From the NCBI GenBank assembly GCA_023630585.1, contig CM042539.1:30653255-30717254 (forward strand): a stretch of DNA of 64,000 nt, written 5' to 3'. The number at the start of each line of letters is the position of its first letter. The first letter of the stretch is position 1. Positions 44,751-56,463 of this stretch are shown piece after piece. Both the position numbers and the translations under genes were made by a program. This DNA comes from Cranoglanis bouderius (lineage: Eukaryota > Chordata > Actinopteri > Siluriformes > Cranoglanididae). Below the pieces are notes generated by a model. The model made no database searches. It saw only the letters and a list, made by a program, of their open reading frames with translations, and was not told the DNA's origin.

Positions 44751-47656
44751 AGTATTTCAGTGCCTTGTTTTCTTTTGGCACCTTTTTATTTTGACTATGG
44801 ACTCTTTAAAAAGACACATACCAGGTTTATGCACCTGTACTCATCACATACAGCATGAACCCTGTATGTCAGTGCAAATGTACAATTGGTTGATTATATT
44901 GAGGCCACAAGGCCACAGACGGCATCTCATGGCCACACATTATTACTGTATATGCTATATATATAAGCATAATAATATAAGCCCATGATTTAAGATGTCA
45001 TGGGATGTCAAACTTGATATGTGGCCTCCCATTAATTATTTGGCAAAAACAAGTGAACAAGTCGATTCGATTAAAATTCACTGATAGTGTACAGTATCTA
45101 TCCATGCTGCAACATCAGTTCTAGTATGTCTTTATGCATCATTCCTTGATAAAGTGTAACATCATTTTCATGTTTAGGTTCAGGGTCAACTGATTTCTCT
45201 CTCGAACACTTTTTAAAATATGTTGTGGCCATGAAATCAATCTCGAGAAATTGAAGTTGAGGTTTTAATATGTTAATTTTATTAAAAAAGGTTATTAAAA
45301 TAACCTTATTAAAAAAGTAACCACTCTGTTGCATCAGTGGCTCCATACAAACACAATGAAAAATGCAATATAGGCAGACTTAGATTCTTAACATCTAAAT
45401 AAATATTTTTTATTTATTGATTGACTTAGTTACATATTTATGCAGTTTACCAGATGCAAATATTTTATCTGTCTGTCCCTTTAAATGAGGAAGAACACCA
45501 CTGCCGGATCAGAATATTGATGACTAATTACACACTGGTAATAAGTAAAGAAAATAAGTGAGGAATAAGCAGAAAGCAAGTGCAAAGCCAGTCGATGCCA
45601 GTCTTCTTCCCTTCCACCGAATGTACTTGATCAGGCAAGGCACGTTTTATTTGGAAAGCTTAAATCCTTCAGTTGAGCGTCGTGAAAATTGCAAACCATG
45701 TGCCTAAATCATTAAGGGCTCGAGAGTTTGTACAACTCAATTCATGGTTCAGACTTAGTCATGGGGATTGCAGTCATGCTGTTTGAAAACCATGGTCATT
45801 TTTTTAAAGGGTGTACGAAATCCAACAAAATAGCTTTCGATGAATACTTATGAATGTTGCCCGAGAAAAAAAAAGGTAAAAATCACACGTAAATTTATGA
45901 GGTCTGATTGATGGTATAATAAGAATGATGTGGGGGAAAAACTAGATAGGCAGCTGCATTCGCCATTTATTTTTTTGTAAGTATTTCAAATCTGTAATGC
46001 TCTACTTGTTTCATGTTGCGTTTCCCCGCAGACCAAACAATTCTGTTACTTTTTCATTATCTGTCCTTCTGTGTGATTGTGCTTAGTCTATATCTACTTA
46101 TAAACATGTCTAAAATACTATAAAAATGTCTAAAAACATGAAAAACATCGTCACTGCACGAATCTACAGTTTGGGCTAAAAAGAAATCAGCCCCAGCCTT
46201 GCACTTTGCTTCTTTATACCATTCTGTGTATTTTTTCTTACGACCATCGGTGGTGCTGTTGTGCTCAAACTAATCCACATGATTACATTTAGTAACAGTT
46301 AATAATCTTTTCAGTACATTTTTGATCGACTATTTTTGGCATCTGTGGAAAGTTTTCGACCACGCCGTTTCTCCATGAATTAGACATTTTCTATTTTTTT
46401 TTTTACTTTGCTGTGGACTTCCATGTTCTCTCCAAAAACTTGTCAGGACCTGTCAAACTAAAAGCGCGCTGGTGTTTTGGATGTGACACTTGAGATAAAA
46501 AGCTTCAAAAGCATGCAAATTCAAAAATCCTTTTTAGAAACAGCAGCGCTCAAATCTCCGAGATTTTATGCAGGAAGCTCGGGCAGATGCGTGTCGCACT
46601 TTTCCGAAAAAGTGACACTCGAAAAGCCCCTCACTTCACACTGCGAATCCTGTCCTCCATGACAGATGGCAGTTTTTATAGGATCATAAAAAGCAGCCTG
46701 TGCAAGCGGATTTTTATTGAGGAGTAACTGTCTTTTATGCACGCGGGCTGTGTTTTTCTGAATCGAGACAGTTATTTTCTTTCCCCCAGTGCATATGGCA
46801 TGCTTTCCCAAGCCACAATTTAGCTTCTTCCTCTGAGGGGCCAGTTCAGAGCTCTGTTTAATCAATAGCTTACACAAAAATGGTCAATTAAGCCTGAAAA
46901 AGGGGTCCAGGCCATTTTCACAACCCTTTAGCAAGTCACTCCTTTGCTAAATGTGCGCTTTGTGGTGTAAGACGTGGTATCTAACTTATTACCTTTAACA
47001 GTATTGGCAGCTAATTTGGGAGAAAATAATAGTAGCAATGTTGATCTGTAATGTATGATTAATAACTAGTATTGCCATGTTGACTATTTTAATGTGGTTG
47101 TTGAAAATCTGACCATATTGAGACGTAAACTGGGCTTTGGAACTTGACTTGGCATCTATAATCTGACAATTATGACAATTAGTAGTCATTAGTTCATTAA
47201 ATACCACTGTGGACCACATGATATCAGGTTTTTTTTAACTTTGTCATTTTCCACCAACATGGATAAAAAAAAAAAAAAGAGTTTAATAATAGTCCTTTTC
47301 CATTATAAGTCTAAAATTGGGTTGCAGAGATGCAGTATTGTAGTCAGGCTACTGTAAACCTTCTTTTCCCAAAGGAAACGTCGCCTTTAATGTGACCGAT
47401 CGAATCCACAGCTAACACTGAGCCCGTGACAGATGAAGTGTGTGAGGGCTGAATGAAGGGCACAAGGGCCTAGTTGGAATGCTAGTATGACTGATGAACA
47501 CGTCAATCACGGAGACGCCATTTTTCATCGGATGTGGAAAAAACATGGGAAGAAGTAGGTCGAGGGCGGAAGCCGTGTAGCGTTTCTTTTTCATTTTGTA
47601 AATCGAGAGGACTGCTTGGATTCAGACCTTTTTCTGAATCTTCAACCTCGACTCAT
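44751..47656. other. No gene recognised over 2.9 kb
   Basis: No coding or RNA signal that I can support. A perfect small palindrome AAGGTTATT-AA-AATAACCTT lies at 45289-45308. Confidence 0.5.
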
Positions 47657-47950
47657 CAGTCCCTCCAGGATTTCGCGATTTTGCGATCGTAGAAATTAAC
47701 GCAAAATCAAGCAAACTCTACAGTATTCGGAGGAGCTTGCAATTTTTCAAATTTACAACAGATTTTTCCACAGATTTGGGCCAAGACGCGTCATGTGACA
47801 TCATCACAACGAGTATTCAGCCAAAGCCCTCTTCGATTCACGCGCGTCAAACATGAGTACAGCTAAAAGCTCTCGTTTACCAACAAACATCGCTGTGAAA
47901 GACCGTGCAAAACAATTTTGTGCACGTAAAGCGAGTACGCGTTAACTAGC
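47657..47950 (+). mobile_element. 5' part of an unidentified transposon, hAT/CGGBP1-like leader
   Basis: Starts TCAGTCCCTCCAGGATTTCG and continues TTTGCGATCGTAGAAATTAA, GCAAAATCAAGCAAACT, CAGATTTGGGCCAAGACG, GTGACATCATCACAACGAG. The segment to about 47830 is repeated in reverse at 20296-20478. It is followed by a short coding start (47853-47945). Only the 5' end is present. The link to hAT-type elements comes from the protein start and is tentative. Confidence 0.5.
47853..47945 (+). pseudogene. Truncated N-terminus resembling CGGBP1-like/hAT zinc-finger proteins
   Basis: Thirty codons: MSTAKSSRLPTNIAVKDRAK, QFCARKASTR, then TAA (47943-47945). I recall similar starts (NIAVKDRAKQFC) in fish multi-copy proteins related to CGGBP1, a hAT-derived DNA-binding protein. 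The zinc finger that should follow is absent. Recognition is from memory of a short stretch, so confidence is low. Confidence 0.35.
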
Positions 47951-49057
47951 GAACCAGATATTGCCAGGCCACATCTCATTTAAATTTTGTCGTGAGTGAG
48001 GAAATAACTCAACATTACGATTAGGATTAGGCCAATGAGAGCAGTGATATACACGAGCAGATGGCAGTAAACCGTGCATGGAGGTTTGACATGACTGATG
48101 CTTGTTTTGTTTTTTTTTGCTTGTCCTTTTCATGCGAAATGCTAATCCTGAAGGGAAAAAAAAAACAATCATGAGAAGACTTGCAAAGTGGCAAAGGCAA
48201 GTGGAAAGAGGAAAGTGATTGGACTGGGAAAAGGAAATTTAATGATTTTTGACTTTTAGCAAGCCCAATGCTGGTGGTTTAATGTTTTATGGAGACAAAA
48301 AAAAAAAAAAAGCATTGTGAACCAAAGAGCTTCTTTTATTGGTTGGTGAATAGAGATATTCTTCAGGGAAAAAGTAATTATATTGAAAATGAAATTTATT
48401 TTAGATTTGATTAAAAATAATTTAATCTCACACCTTAGTGAACAATGCACACACGTACATAATAAAAAGAAAAAGCTAGTATTTATGAAAGCTCTTATGA
48501 CAAGGATTTTCCTCTTTGTTTGAGTGGACCATTTTCATAATTGCGTGCAACATTTATTTTATGTAATCACAATTTTGCCTAACCATTTATCATTGCGCTA
48601 ATTATGCTACTTGAGGAGGTTTTTTTGGGTTGAAAGCACTTTAAAAAAGAGAGAGAAGGTGTTCAATGATGATATTTATTATGTTTGCATTTAAGATATA
48701 CTTTAGTGGTATCAATCATTTCACCAAATGTTTTTTGTTGTTGTTGTTGTAATGTTTAAATTATATGGTAATGTATTGACTGTTCTCATGAAGGGTGCCA
48801 ATATTTCTGAAATTAACTGAGTGGTCTCAGTTAACCAAATCTGCGACCGATTCGATTTAAAATGTGATCAGCAAAAAATTCAGCACAGTTAATATAAAGA
48901 CCTAAAAGAATCACAGTGGTTGTAAGAAATTTTACATAAATAGCTGACTGTTATCTAAGAAAAATTCTAAATAAACAAAATATTGGTGATAGATTTATTC
49001 CATGCATTTGACAACTCGAAATAGCTCATTAAAAATGCAATAAAATAGATTGGCTTA
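47951..49057. other. No gene recognised
   Basis: AT-rich; a poly-A tract (48297-48312) and a GTT-rich tract (48736-48750). No supported feature. Confidence 0.5.
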
Positions 49058-49145
49058 GGATGTACTGGATCAAGTGTTATTTTATAAGCTGCTGAATACT
49101 GAGGGTGGATTGAACCACATTTGCAGTGATTCATGTGCTAATTAA
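49058..49145 (+). repeat. Short dispersed repeat, pair with 32.69 kb
   Basis: GTACTGGATCAAGTGTTATT and ATTTGCAGTGATTCATG correspond to blocks at 32690-32775. Confidence 0.5.
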
Positions 49146-49886
49146 TTTAGTCTTTTTTATTATTCATTGTTAAATTGTCTCTTGATTTTAATGAAAAAAG
49201 AAAAAAGGAAAAAAAAATTTGTTCTGCATTCCGTATTTACTATACCTCTTTTTTTCCGGGAGTAGAGTGCTTGCGTTTAAAGACGTTATTGATAAACCTA
49301 CGTCTTGAACACTTCTTCTCAAGAACAATTTGGGCAACCCTTGGAGAGCCATGAAAATTGACCTAAGCAGGTGCGTTATATCACACAAATTTGATTACGT
49401 GCAAATTTGAGATTTAAATTGTTGACCCTGCGTGATTAAAGGCACATTTGAGTGAAGTATAGCCTCTTGTACTCACAAATTTGCCAGATTATGCCAAGTT
49501 TAGATACGTATGTCAGCGTGCCATTATGCGAAAAATATCATGCACTACGGCACTATGCCTCGGAGACGGAGCCTTGTCGTGTTTCCGGGAGTTTCTGACA
49601 GGCAGATCAGGGTAGGAGCTCTCCTCTGAGGAATATGTGGCAGAAGAGTGCTCCTGCAAAACTGATCTCTTTCCAGCTTCTCCAAGCCTGTTTATTATCA
49701 GAGGAACTACAAATGCTGATCTCAAATCCTTGCAAAGGCATTGAGTTCATCACGTGACGCAACGTTACATAATAGGATGCTAAATGTAGTCATGGTAGAT
49801 CAACATAGTAATGAGAACATTCACCAGGGTGTGGGGGGGGGGGGTGGCATTGGGGTTGGGCGGAGCAGCCCTCAGGGCAAATCTGG
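49146..49886. other. No gene recognised
   Basis: No coding signal. A run of 12 G lies at 49833-49844. Confidence 0.5.
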
Positions 49887-49921
49887 GCTTTTTATCCATT
49901 TATAGTTACATTTAATGTTAC
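49887..49921 (+). repeat. Family R fragment R8
   Basis: CTTTTTATCCATTTATAGTT, ACATTTAATGTTA is the left inner block of family R (compare 34279). Confidence 0.65.
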
Positions 49922-50722
49922 AGTGATTCCCCAGAGCTATAAATATTGCTTGTTCTCCTCTTAAAAGTTCTCTTAAAAGTATGAAACTGTTTCAAGAAAA
50001 TTAATATTAAGGCACCGCTCAAGGCTTTTGCTTTTAATTTCATGGAAAGATAATGATAGGATCCAAATGTGTCAAAGAAACAATTAAGTCTAATATTATG
50101 TAGGAAAAAAATGGAAGAGGTTTTTACCTCTGAAATGGCCAAATTTTTATTAAAGAAAAGCTCCCATAACAGCTATTTATACTGAAAGCTTATTATCTCA
50201 TGGATTGCAGCATAGTTATTATAATATCCCTTTAAACTTTTTTTTTGACAACAAATAAGAGATTATGAGTCTATGAAGAGATTTAATACAAGCCTACTGT
50301 CAGATTTAAAATATTAGCCTTTACAGCTCCATTATACTTATGCGCTTTGTCTAACAGAATGATAAAATGCAGTCTCTGTTTATTTATTTATTTATTAAAT
50401 GCAGATTTGGGTTGATAGATTGAGATCTGACTGCATAAAATATATAGAGAAAGCTACTGTATGGTTGTGATGGTTTCAGAGAGTCTGGCATGACATCATA
50501 CAGTATGTCCCATGTGAGAACAGCTCATTCGCACATTCTAGCTGAAGATCGAAGCTGATATTTGAGACTCTCAGACAGTGTGCTGTCATAAACAGCTGAT
50601 AATGAAGTAGTTCCCAGAGTGCTTTGCGATACACAGAAATCTGTGTGTGTGTGTGCTGCTGTTCTAAATTAGTGTTGCAGTTTCTTGTATCATGGCTATA
50701 GCTAAAGAATCCAATTAACATC
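49922..50722. other. No gene recognised
   Basis: No supported feature; a short TTTA run near 50380-50396 and (TG)7 near 50642-50655. Confidence 0.5.
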
Positions 50723-50850
50723 CATCCATCCATTTCCTGTACCACTTATCGTACACATGGTCGCGGGAAGCCTGGAGCCTATCCCCAACTCCCAACTCCC
50801 AACCCTGAAGGGGCAAGGCAAACGTTCTAACCACTAAGCCAATCTGATTA
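50723..50850 (+). repeat. Internally deleted copy of the CCTGGAGCCTATCC fish repeat
   Basis: ATCCATTTCCTGTACCACTT, AGCCTGGAGCCTATCCC joins directly to GGCAAACGTTCTAACCACTA, AGCCA, the far 3' end of the family. The middle is deleted. Confidence 0.7.
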
Positions 50851-50989
50851 ACAATCTACAAATAAATAGTTATAAGTATTTTCCAGAAGCATTTGACTGA
50901 TACCAGTTGTGATACTTTATTAGCTTAATTTCTTAGATGAACTCTTGACACACCAGGAGATGGCATGAATATCACTATTGTGAAGCACC

Positions 50990-51100
50990 TTTTAATCCAT
51001 ATATTAGATAAACTCTCTGGTTGGGAGGTGTGGTATACTCTCTCCCCCTCCCGTCAATCACAGCGACACTAGCCAACCTCGGGCAACTGAGAGCTCAGGT
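50990..51100 (-). repeat. Dispersed repeat related to 36.57 kb
   Basis: GTCAATCACAGCGACACTAG, CCAA (51053-51077) is the reverse of 36574-36598. Preceded by CCCCCTCCC. Confidence 0.5.
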
Positions 51101-51439
51101 ACTGTATGTGGAAGACCACTATACTACATCCATCTATACATAACATGTTTCAAAGGTTATTTTTGGATGCTTAAGGGTACATCACTTTGTAAATGGGCTC
51201 CCTTTGTAAAAGGGATACTCTCCATTGCTGAATATTACATAGAACCTGTAAGGTCAGAGTTATACTTGCTTTCAGTGTGTACGGAAGATGGCTGATGCAC
51301 ATATACTACTACCTTGTTGTAGCTCTAAACTATTGTTTTATGTTCTATCATTAAACCTACTGAAATGTACTGTAATGTGTTTATCATTTGATTCCCATGT
51401 ATCATCATCTGAAAAGGATAATAACCGCTTGACTGGACT

Positions 51440-51640
51440 GCAAGATGTTAAGGAAGCTTCAGCTACTACCTTGCCAGGAACTTTCTGGAGTAACAAAAAT
51501 TACTCCAGTTTTATTCAAGCTACACTTGTTGCCTATTATCTTCCACACTGACTACAAAGTACTGCTTATGAAGTTTAAAGTTCTGAATGGTTTAGATCTA
51601 GAGTATCTTGCTGATGTCCTGGTCAGCTGAGGCAGGCATG
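51440..51640 (+). pseudogene. L2-type LINE ORF2 relic
   Basis: The plus-strand frame from 51445 reads ITPVLFKLHLLPIIFHTDYK, VLLMKFKVLNGLDLEYLADV, matching the post-polymerase region of L2-like ORF2 (HITPVLxxLHWLPVxxRIxYKxLLxxFKxLNGLAPxYL). The tryptophan of LHWLP is changed to leucine. The related minus-strand piece at 2.5-2.9 kb covers the same region from a different subfamily. Nothing else of the LINE is present nearby. Confidence 0.78.
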
Positions 51641-51800
51641 CTGTTAGTCCAGATGTTTATTTAGCTTATTATGCAGCTCAAGCATTGGAAGATGTTTGTC
51701 TTATAACGTGAAACATTAAGATTGCTAGTTCAATAACTGTTTTTCTGTCCAGATCTAAAAAACAACAACAAAATAACCTACTTGGCTACCTTGACCAATG

Positions 51801-51990
51801 GTGGCTCAATGGTTAAGGCTCTGGGTTACTGATCAGAAGATTGGGGGTTCAAGCCTTTGAGCAAAAAGCCCTTAACCCTATCTGCTCCAGGGTTGACCAT
51901 GATCATGGCTGACCCTGTGCTCTGGCCTCAGCTTCTGATATGTGAAAAAAAGAATGGCGCCGTAATGTATACATGACAAATAAAAGCTTC
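51801..51990 (+). repeat. tRNA-derived SINE, fairly complete
   Basis: A box GTGGCTCAATGGTTAAGG, then CTCTGGGTTACTGATCAGAA and B box GGGTTCAAGCC (51845-51855), a body with GAGCAAAAAGCCCTTAACCC and TCTGCTCCAGGG, and a tail ATGTATACATGACAAATAAA. This head-body-tail order is that of the common otophysan SINEs of the Mermaid type; the name is from memory. A gap relative to the family after the B box shortens the body. Confidence 0.75.
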
Positions 51991-52869
51991 TTCAAGTCTT
52001 AGTCTTGGGACTAAGGGTAGAACTAGTAGCAATTGAAAGAAACCTTGAGAAACCAAGTGTAGATACCCCCCACCTCTACCCTTAGTGTTGTAAAAAAAAA
52101 AAGTCAAAAAAGAAGAAGTGGACCAAGGAATTGTTGACCAAGAGGTTTCTGTTTTTGCTCAAACTTTTCATCAAGGGCTTAACCTGGAGCTTCATGATCC
52201 ACCAGGTGATCCTGGAGGCAGAGAAACAGAAGATTCTTTTCAAGTAGCTCAGCAAGACATGATACATGCAATTCCGGTCGGCCCAGAGCAGTCACTGAAT
52301 TGCCCAAATGAAAGGAAAATACTTTCAAAAGGAAAGACTTGCCTCAGCATGTAAGACAGAAAGAGGGTGGAAAGCTATGTTGTATTGATCATTTGAATTG
52401 TGCCATCAGCAGCCATCTGTAAAAAGTCTATGTAGCATGCTGGCCTGATAGCTTTGTCTGTGTGAACAAAAAAAAAACTTTAAAAAAGTAAAAGTAAGCA
52501 AATTCTTAATTGCCTACATTTGGGAGGAAGTTTCATTTCATGCAATGCTAGCTACAGTGACTCGTATGCATATTTGAAAGCCAGTTTGTAATAATTAAAC
52601 AATGAATAACAGATCCTCATCTAAATCAAGCATAATTTTCTAGTTCCTCAAGTCACAATTTGTATTAAAACACCCAGATTTGTATTTAAGCTCCAAAAGG
52701 TACCCACAAGACAGCTTTTCAGGAAGGACTGAACACCAGCTTGAGTTTCCCAGGCCAAGCCATTTATCCAGCAGCTTCAGTTTGTCAGGCCATGATTGTT
52801 TCTGCATCTAATAACAGTCTGGGCTTAGAGATAAAGCTCTGCCAAATCACCCATAGTGCTGAGATAATA
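51991..52869. other. No gene recognised
   Basis: No supported coding signal. The region 52118-52354 has an anonymous 78-codon frame. Confidence 0.5.
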
Positions 52870-53022
52870 AGCCATGGTTGCTCTATGCTAAGGTTCTGTG
52901 TGTATGCCAAGGGGGTTGTGAGGTGAAATCCCAGGATTGCCAGAGAGCTACTGTTCAGCCCTTGATCTCAATGGCCCAGCTCTACCTCACTTGCTACGTT
53001 TGTCAAATGAATAAATGTAACT
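52870..53022 (+). repeat. Decayed SINE with L2-type tail
   Basis: AGCCATGGTTGCTCTATGCT, GAAATCCCAGGATTGCC, CAGCCCTTGATCTCAATGGC resemble SINE body blocks; the end TGTCAAATGAATAAATGTAA is the L2 3' terminus seen at 2.29 kb, though the core before it is worn. Confidence 0.55.
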
Positions 53023-53227
53023 GTATTTCAAATAATGGATAAATCATGCTATGAATTAGGAAGTGTTCCTAATTGCTAGTCATGTATAATTGCCATGAAG
53101 GATAGTTTTTTATAGCGGCAGCGATTTTGGTAAAAGTTTATGTCTCAACATTTGGCTACAGTGTTGGAAAAAAACTTTGTGGGTTTCTTAATTAATAGAA
53201 AAAATTGCAATCGTTTGCAAATTTCTG

Positions 53228-53394
53228 AGGAATAAGAGGAATAAAACACTGTTGTTGAGAACATGCTGTTATAGTTAAATAATCACTTTCAGGGTGGTAT
53301 CAGTAACTCTGCTTCGCCGTCGTTGATTATTTTCCCACAACAGCATGTTCCCAAGCAAGTGTTCGATTCCTTACATAATAACAGAAGAATAGCT
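53228..53394. repeat. Family R hairpin segment R9
   Basis: GGAATAAAACACTG and GAACATGCTGTTATAG on the left are inverted on the right as CAACAGCATGTTCCC and AGTGTTCGATTCC, with AAATAATCA/TGATTATTT between. The two 50-bp arms fold on each other around a 70-bp loop. The same arms, separate or partly deleted, occur in R1, R5 and R7. Confidence 0.75.
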
Positions 53395-56300
53395 ATTGCT
53401 TTTCACATATTCATTATTCTTGAATATGCAAAGCACATTCACTATCATGGCGGGTAGTGAAAGCTTTAATTTTCTGCCACAAAGATAATCTTTTTAAAGA
53501 TAATCTTTTCAATAAATATAATTCTTTTGCCAATTTCAGGATTGCATAATACAATCAAAAAAGACACGCGGCATGTGCAGATATCATATCACATTATCAC
53601 TATACTACATAAAAAACACAAATAAATCAGATTAGCAGTTAGATTATAATAAAGCTTCTCTTTATTGACTTGGCAATGATAAAGGATGAGTTTATAGTGG
53701 AGAGGAATGATTTTTACCTCTATCTTAAAATAGATTTAAAAAAAAAAATCACTTTATGACTTTTTGTCATCTCGACCTTGCCTATTAATGCTGAAGGCTT
53801 CAAAGGTGTAAGACATCGTAGCTGCTTTGATGACGGCTTGGTAATTATTCGCACAGCCTTTAAAATGATTTTCTTCATCTTTTGGAGAGGATGACAAGGA
53901 AGACAGTGCTGATGTCGACACGCCGACTTCTCATTAGCTTAAGTGAAGAACTTTGTACATTGAGGCTTTTAAGATGATCACAGTTCCACCTGAGCGACAG
54001 AGTCGGACTTGAAGAGAATATTTCACTCAAATGAATCACATCTTAATGGAGTTATTAGTGCTCGGCAATAAAGCAATAAAGTCACCCCCCACCCTTCATA
54101 TGTCTATTGTTTGTATGATATGATTAGAAAAATAGTGTTTTATTAAGAATAATTTTTTCCATTTTGAAAGAAAAACAGCACAATACATTTCTGGAAATAA
54201 ATAACACATTTCTTATTTGATTAATGGAGAAATGATGAAGTACCTGAGCACTTTCACAGCTCCTGTTTAGACGGTCGGGTAAGTTAATGACACGTTAATG
54301 ATTTCTGTTTCCTAACTCCCTCAGCGAGGCCTTAATACAAGAGACAGGAAAGCAGATATGCATCCCAGGATGAATTGTTCCCAGAACAGCATGTAGATAA
54401 GACTACTAATACCAGTGACTGCAGCTCAATAAGACCTTCCTGGTGAGAGGAGATCAGGTAGCTTCAAAATCAATTGGATGGAGAGAGGAGACTCTTGTGA
54501 TTTAAAAATAATGGGCTGGACTTCCTGCTTTAAGATGCAAACAATTTAGAGTAGGGATTCATCGATTTCATGGGATTTTTTTCCAGACTAAGTACTTGTC
54601 AATACCGATACAGATATCGAAATAACTACAAAGTGGCTATCTTTTGTACACTTTTCTGGCCACAAGCTTCAGAATCTTCAAGGCTGCAATCTGATGATAT
54701 GACTCCTCATATCTGTGTATACACATTTTCTTGTGCCAGTTTTTAATGGGGAAGACAACTTTAAGAAGACACGTTTTTCATCACTATTTCAGAGTTTTGT
54801 CTGAAAAAGTCTTGGCCAGGGTTAGTAACGAAAAGTACCAGACTTTTAAACAAAAGTTAGACATCTGGCTAGCATGAATAACAAGCAGTTAACCTTGAGT
54901 GACTACCTCATTTGGGCTTGCATGCTAATCTTTTGAGGTTTGTTTAGTCCAAAAAGATAACTTGGTCAACAGCCATCATGAACATTTTGGTGCAATTCAG
55001 TTCCGCAGGAAACTTTACCTCTTGTTCCTCTTGAGTTGCAGGTAGAAACTGTTATCTGTTTTGTAACAGGTGTTCTGACTTAAGGTCTTTGCACACTAGT
55101 TGCATCATACACACACACACACACACAAAAAATTATACAGTGAAATGAATACACTTTACTGTATGACAACTTGCCATCTAAAAAAAAGTGCTCTGAAAGT
55201 GCTTTAATTTTGGAAATGAAACAAAGTTTGTTTTGTTTTTGGAATGACAAATTTAAAATGGCTAATCCTTGTATGACCATCTGATGAAAATGCTAATGCA
55301 AAGCTCAAGTGTCTTAGTGTGTTCAGTACTGTACCTAGCACAGGCTTATAGCCTTTTTGGTACTAGGATATAACCTAGGATACAGTATACCTGGTAGTCA
55401 TGACTACCGCATATCTTGTGCTAAAGTGAATGAATGAGACCTATGTGAAATTATGTGAAATTACATGCTATAGAAGGCTTAATGAGTGTGTTAAGCAAAC
55501 ATATGTCATGCTAACAGAGGCCCTAAAAAGTTAGCTAGGCTAAGAAAGGACCTACGCTAAAAACATCTGCATGCGTCCTATATAGCAGGCCTAGCATAAC
55601 GTTAATGGTATAACTATTTCAGATGTCCAGGGTACCAGTGTATTACACCCCTCAGGTATATGTTCAATATTTCAGGACTTAATTTCTACGTAGCAATTTT
55701 TGACCTCTGTCAGTTTGCCATGATGACTCTCGAGAGTTCTGCCAGCGATTAAGCTAACCTCTCCATAGCACTTTGAGCAGCTTATCATTAAAAATGCATT
55801 AGTCAAGAGAAACAGTGCTGGACCTTCCATCAAATGAGACCTTGGGGATACCCCAAGATACATCATGGACTATTACAAAAATGATAAATAAATAAAGGCA
55901 GTGCCCTTTCAGAGGGCCAATACTTGAGCATGTGGAAACAATGGTTCTTGTCCGATTGTAAATCGGAATCAAAAATCCAACAGGACTGTGGTATAAATAA
56001 GAATATAATATTTCTCATTGCTTTCACCTCATTAGTCTGATGAAAACTTCCACATTGGAATTCTGGGGATTTCTGAAAAGACCCCAAAGGCAAAAGTTCT
56101 CAAAAGAATCAGGAGAAGGACTCGTCCTGTACGTGCCCGAGTGTGTGAAACATCTGTGACTTTGAACCTCGGGTGATGTTCGGCATACGGCACAGAGACA
56201 GCTGCTCTCAGTCATAAGAGATAGTGAGCATGACCAAACTGGATCTTCATCTAATATACAGCAGAGTCCACTAGTAAGTTTTCAGGTTCATCAGTTATCA

Positions 56301-56463
56301 AAAAAATGTCACTTAGTTTTTAATTATCATGCTAGAAGACGATCTATAAAACGGAGATAAATCAATTAGTATATTATGTGTTATGGTAAAAATCGGGACA
56401 ACAACACTTTCATGTGCACAGTCAGATATGAAGTTTGCAGTCATCATCAGTAACTGCTTTGTC
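53395..56463. other. No gene recognised over 3 kb; possible conserved block at 53.65-54.08 kb
   Basis: No coding signal. (AC)n at 55108-55127. The part at 53645-54075 is repeat-free, of balanced composition and has TTAATGC, GGTAATTATTC, CATTAGCTTAAG and AATGAATCAC motifs; it is a candidate conserved non-coding element. Confidence 0.45.
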
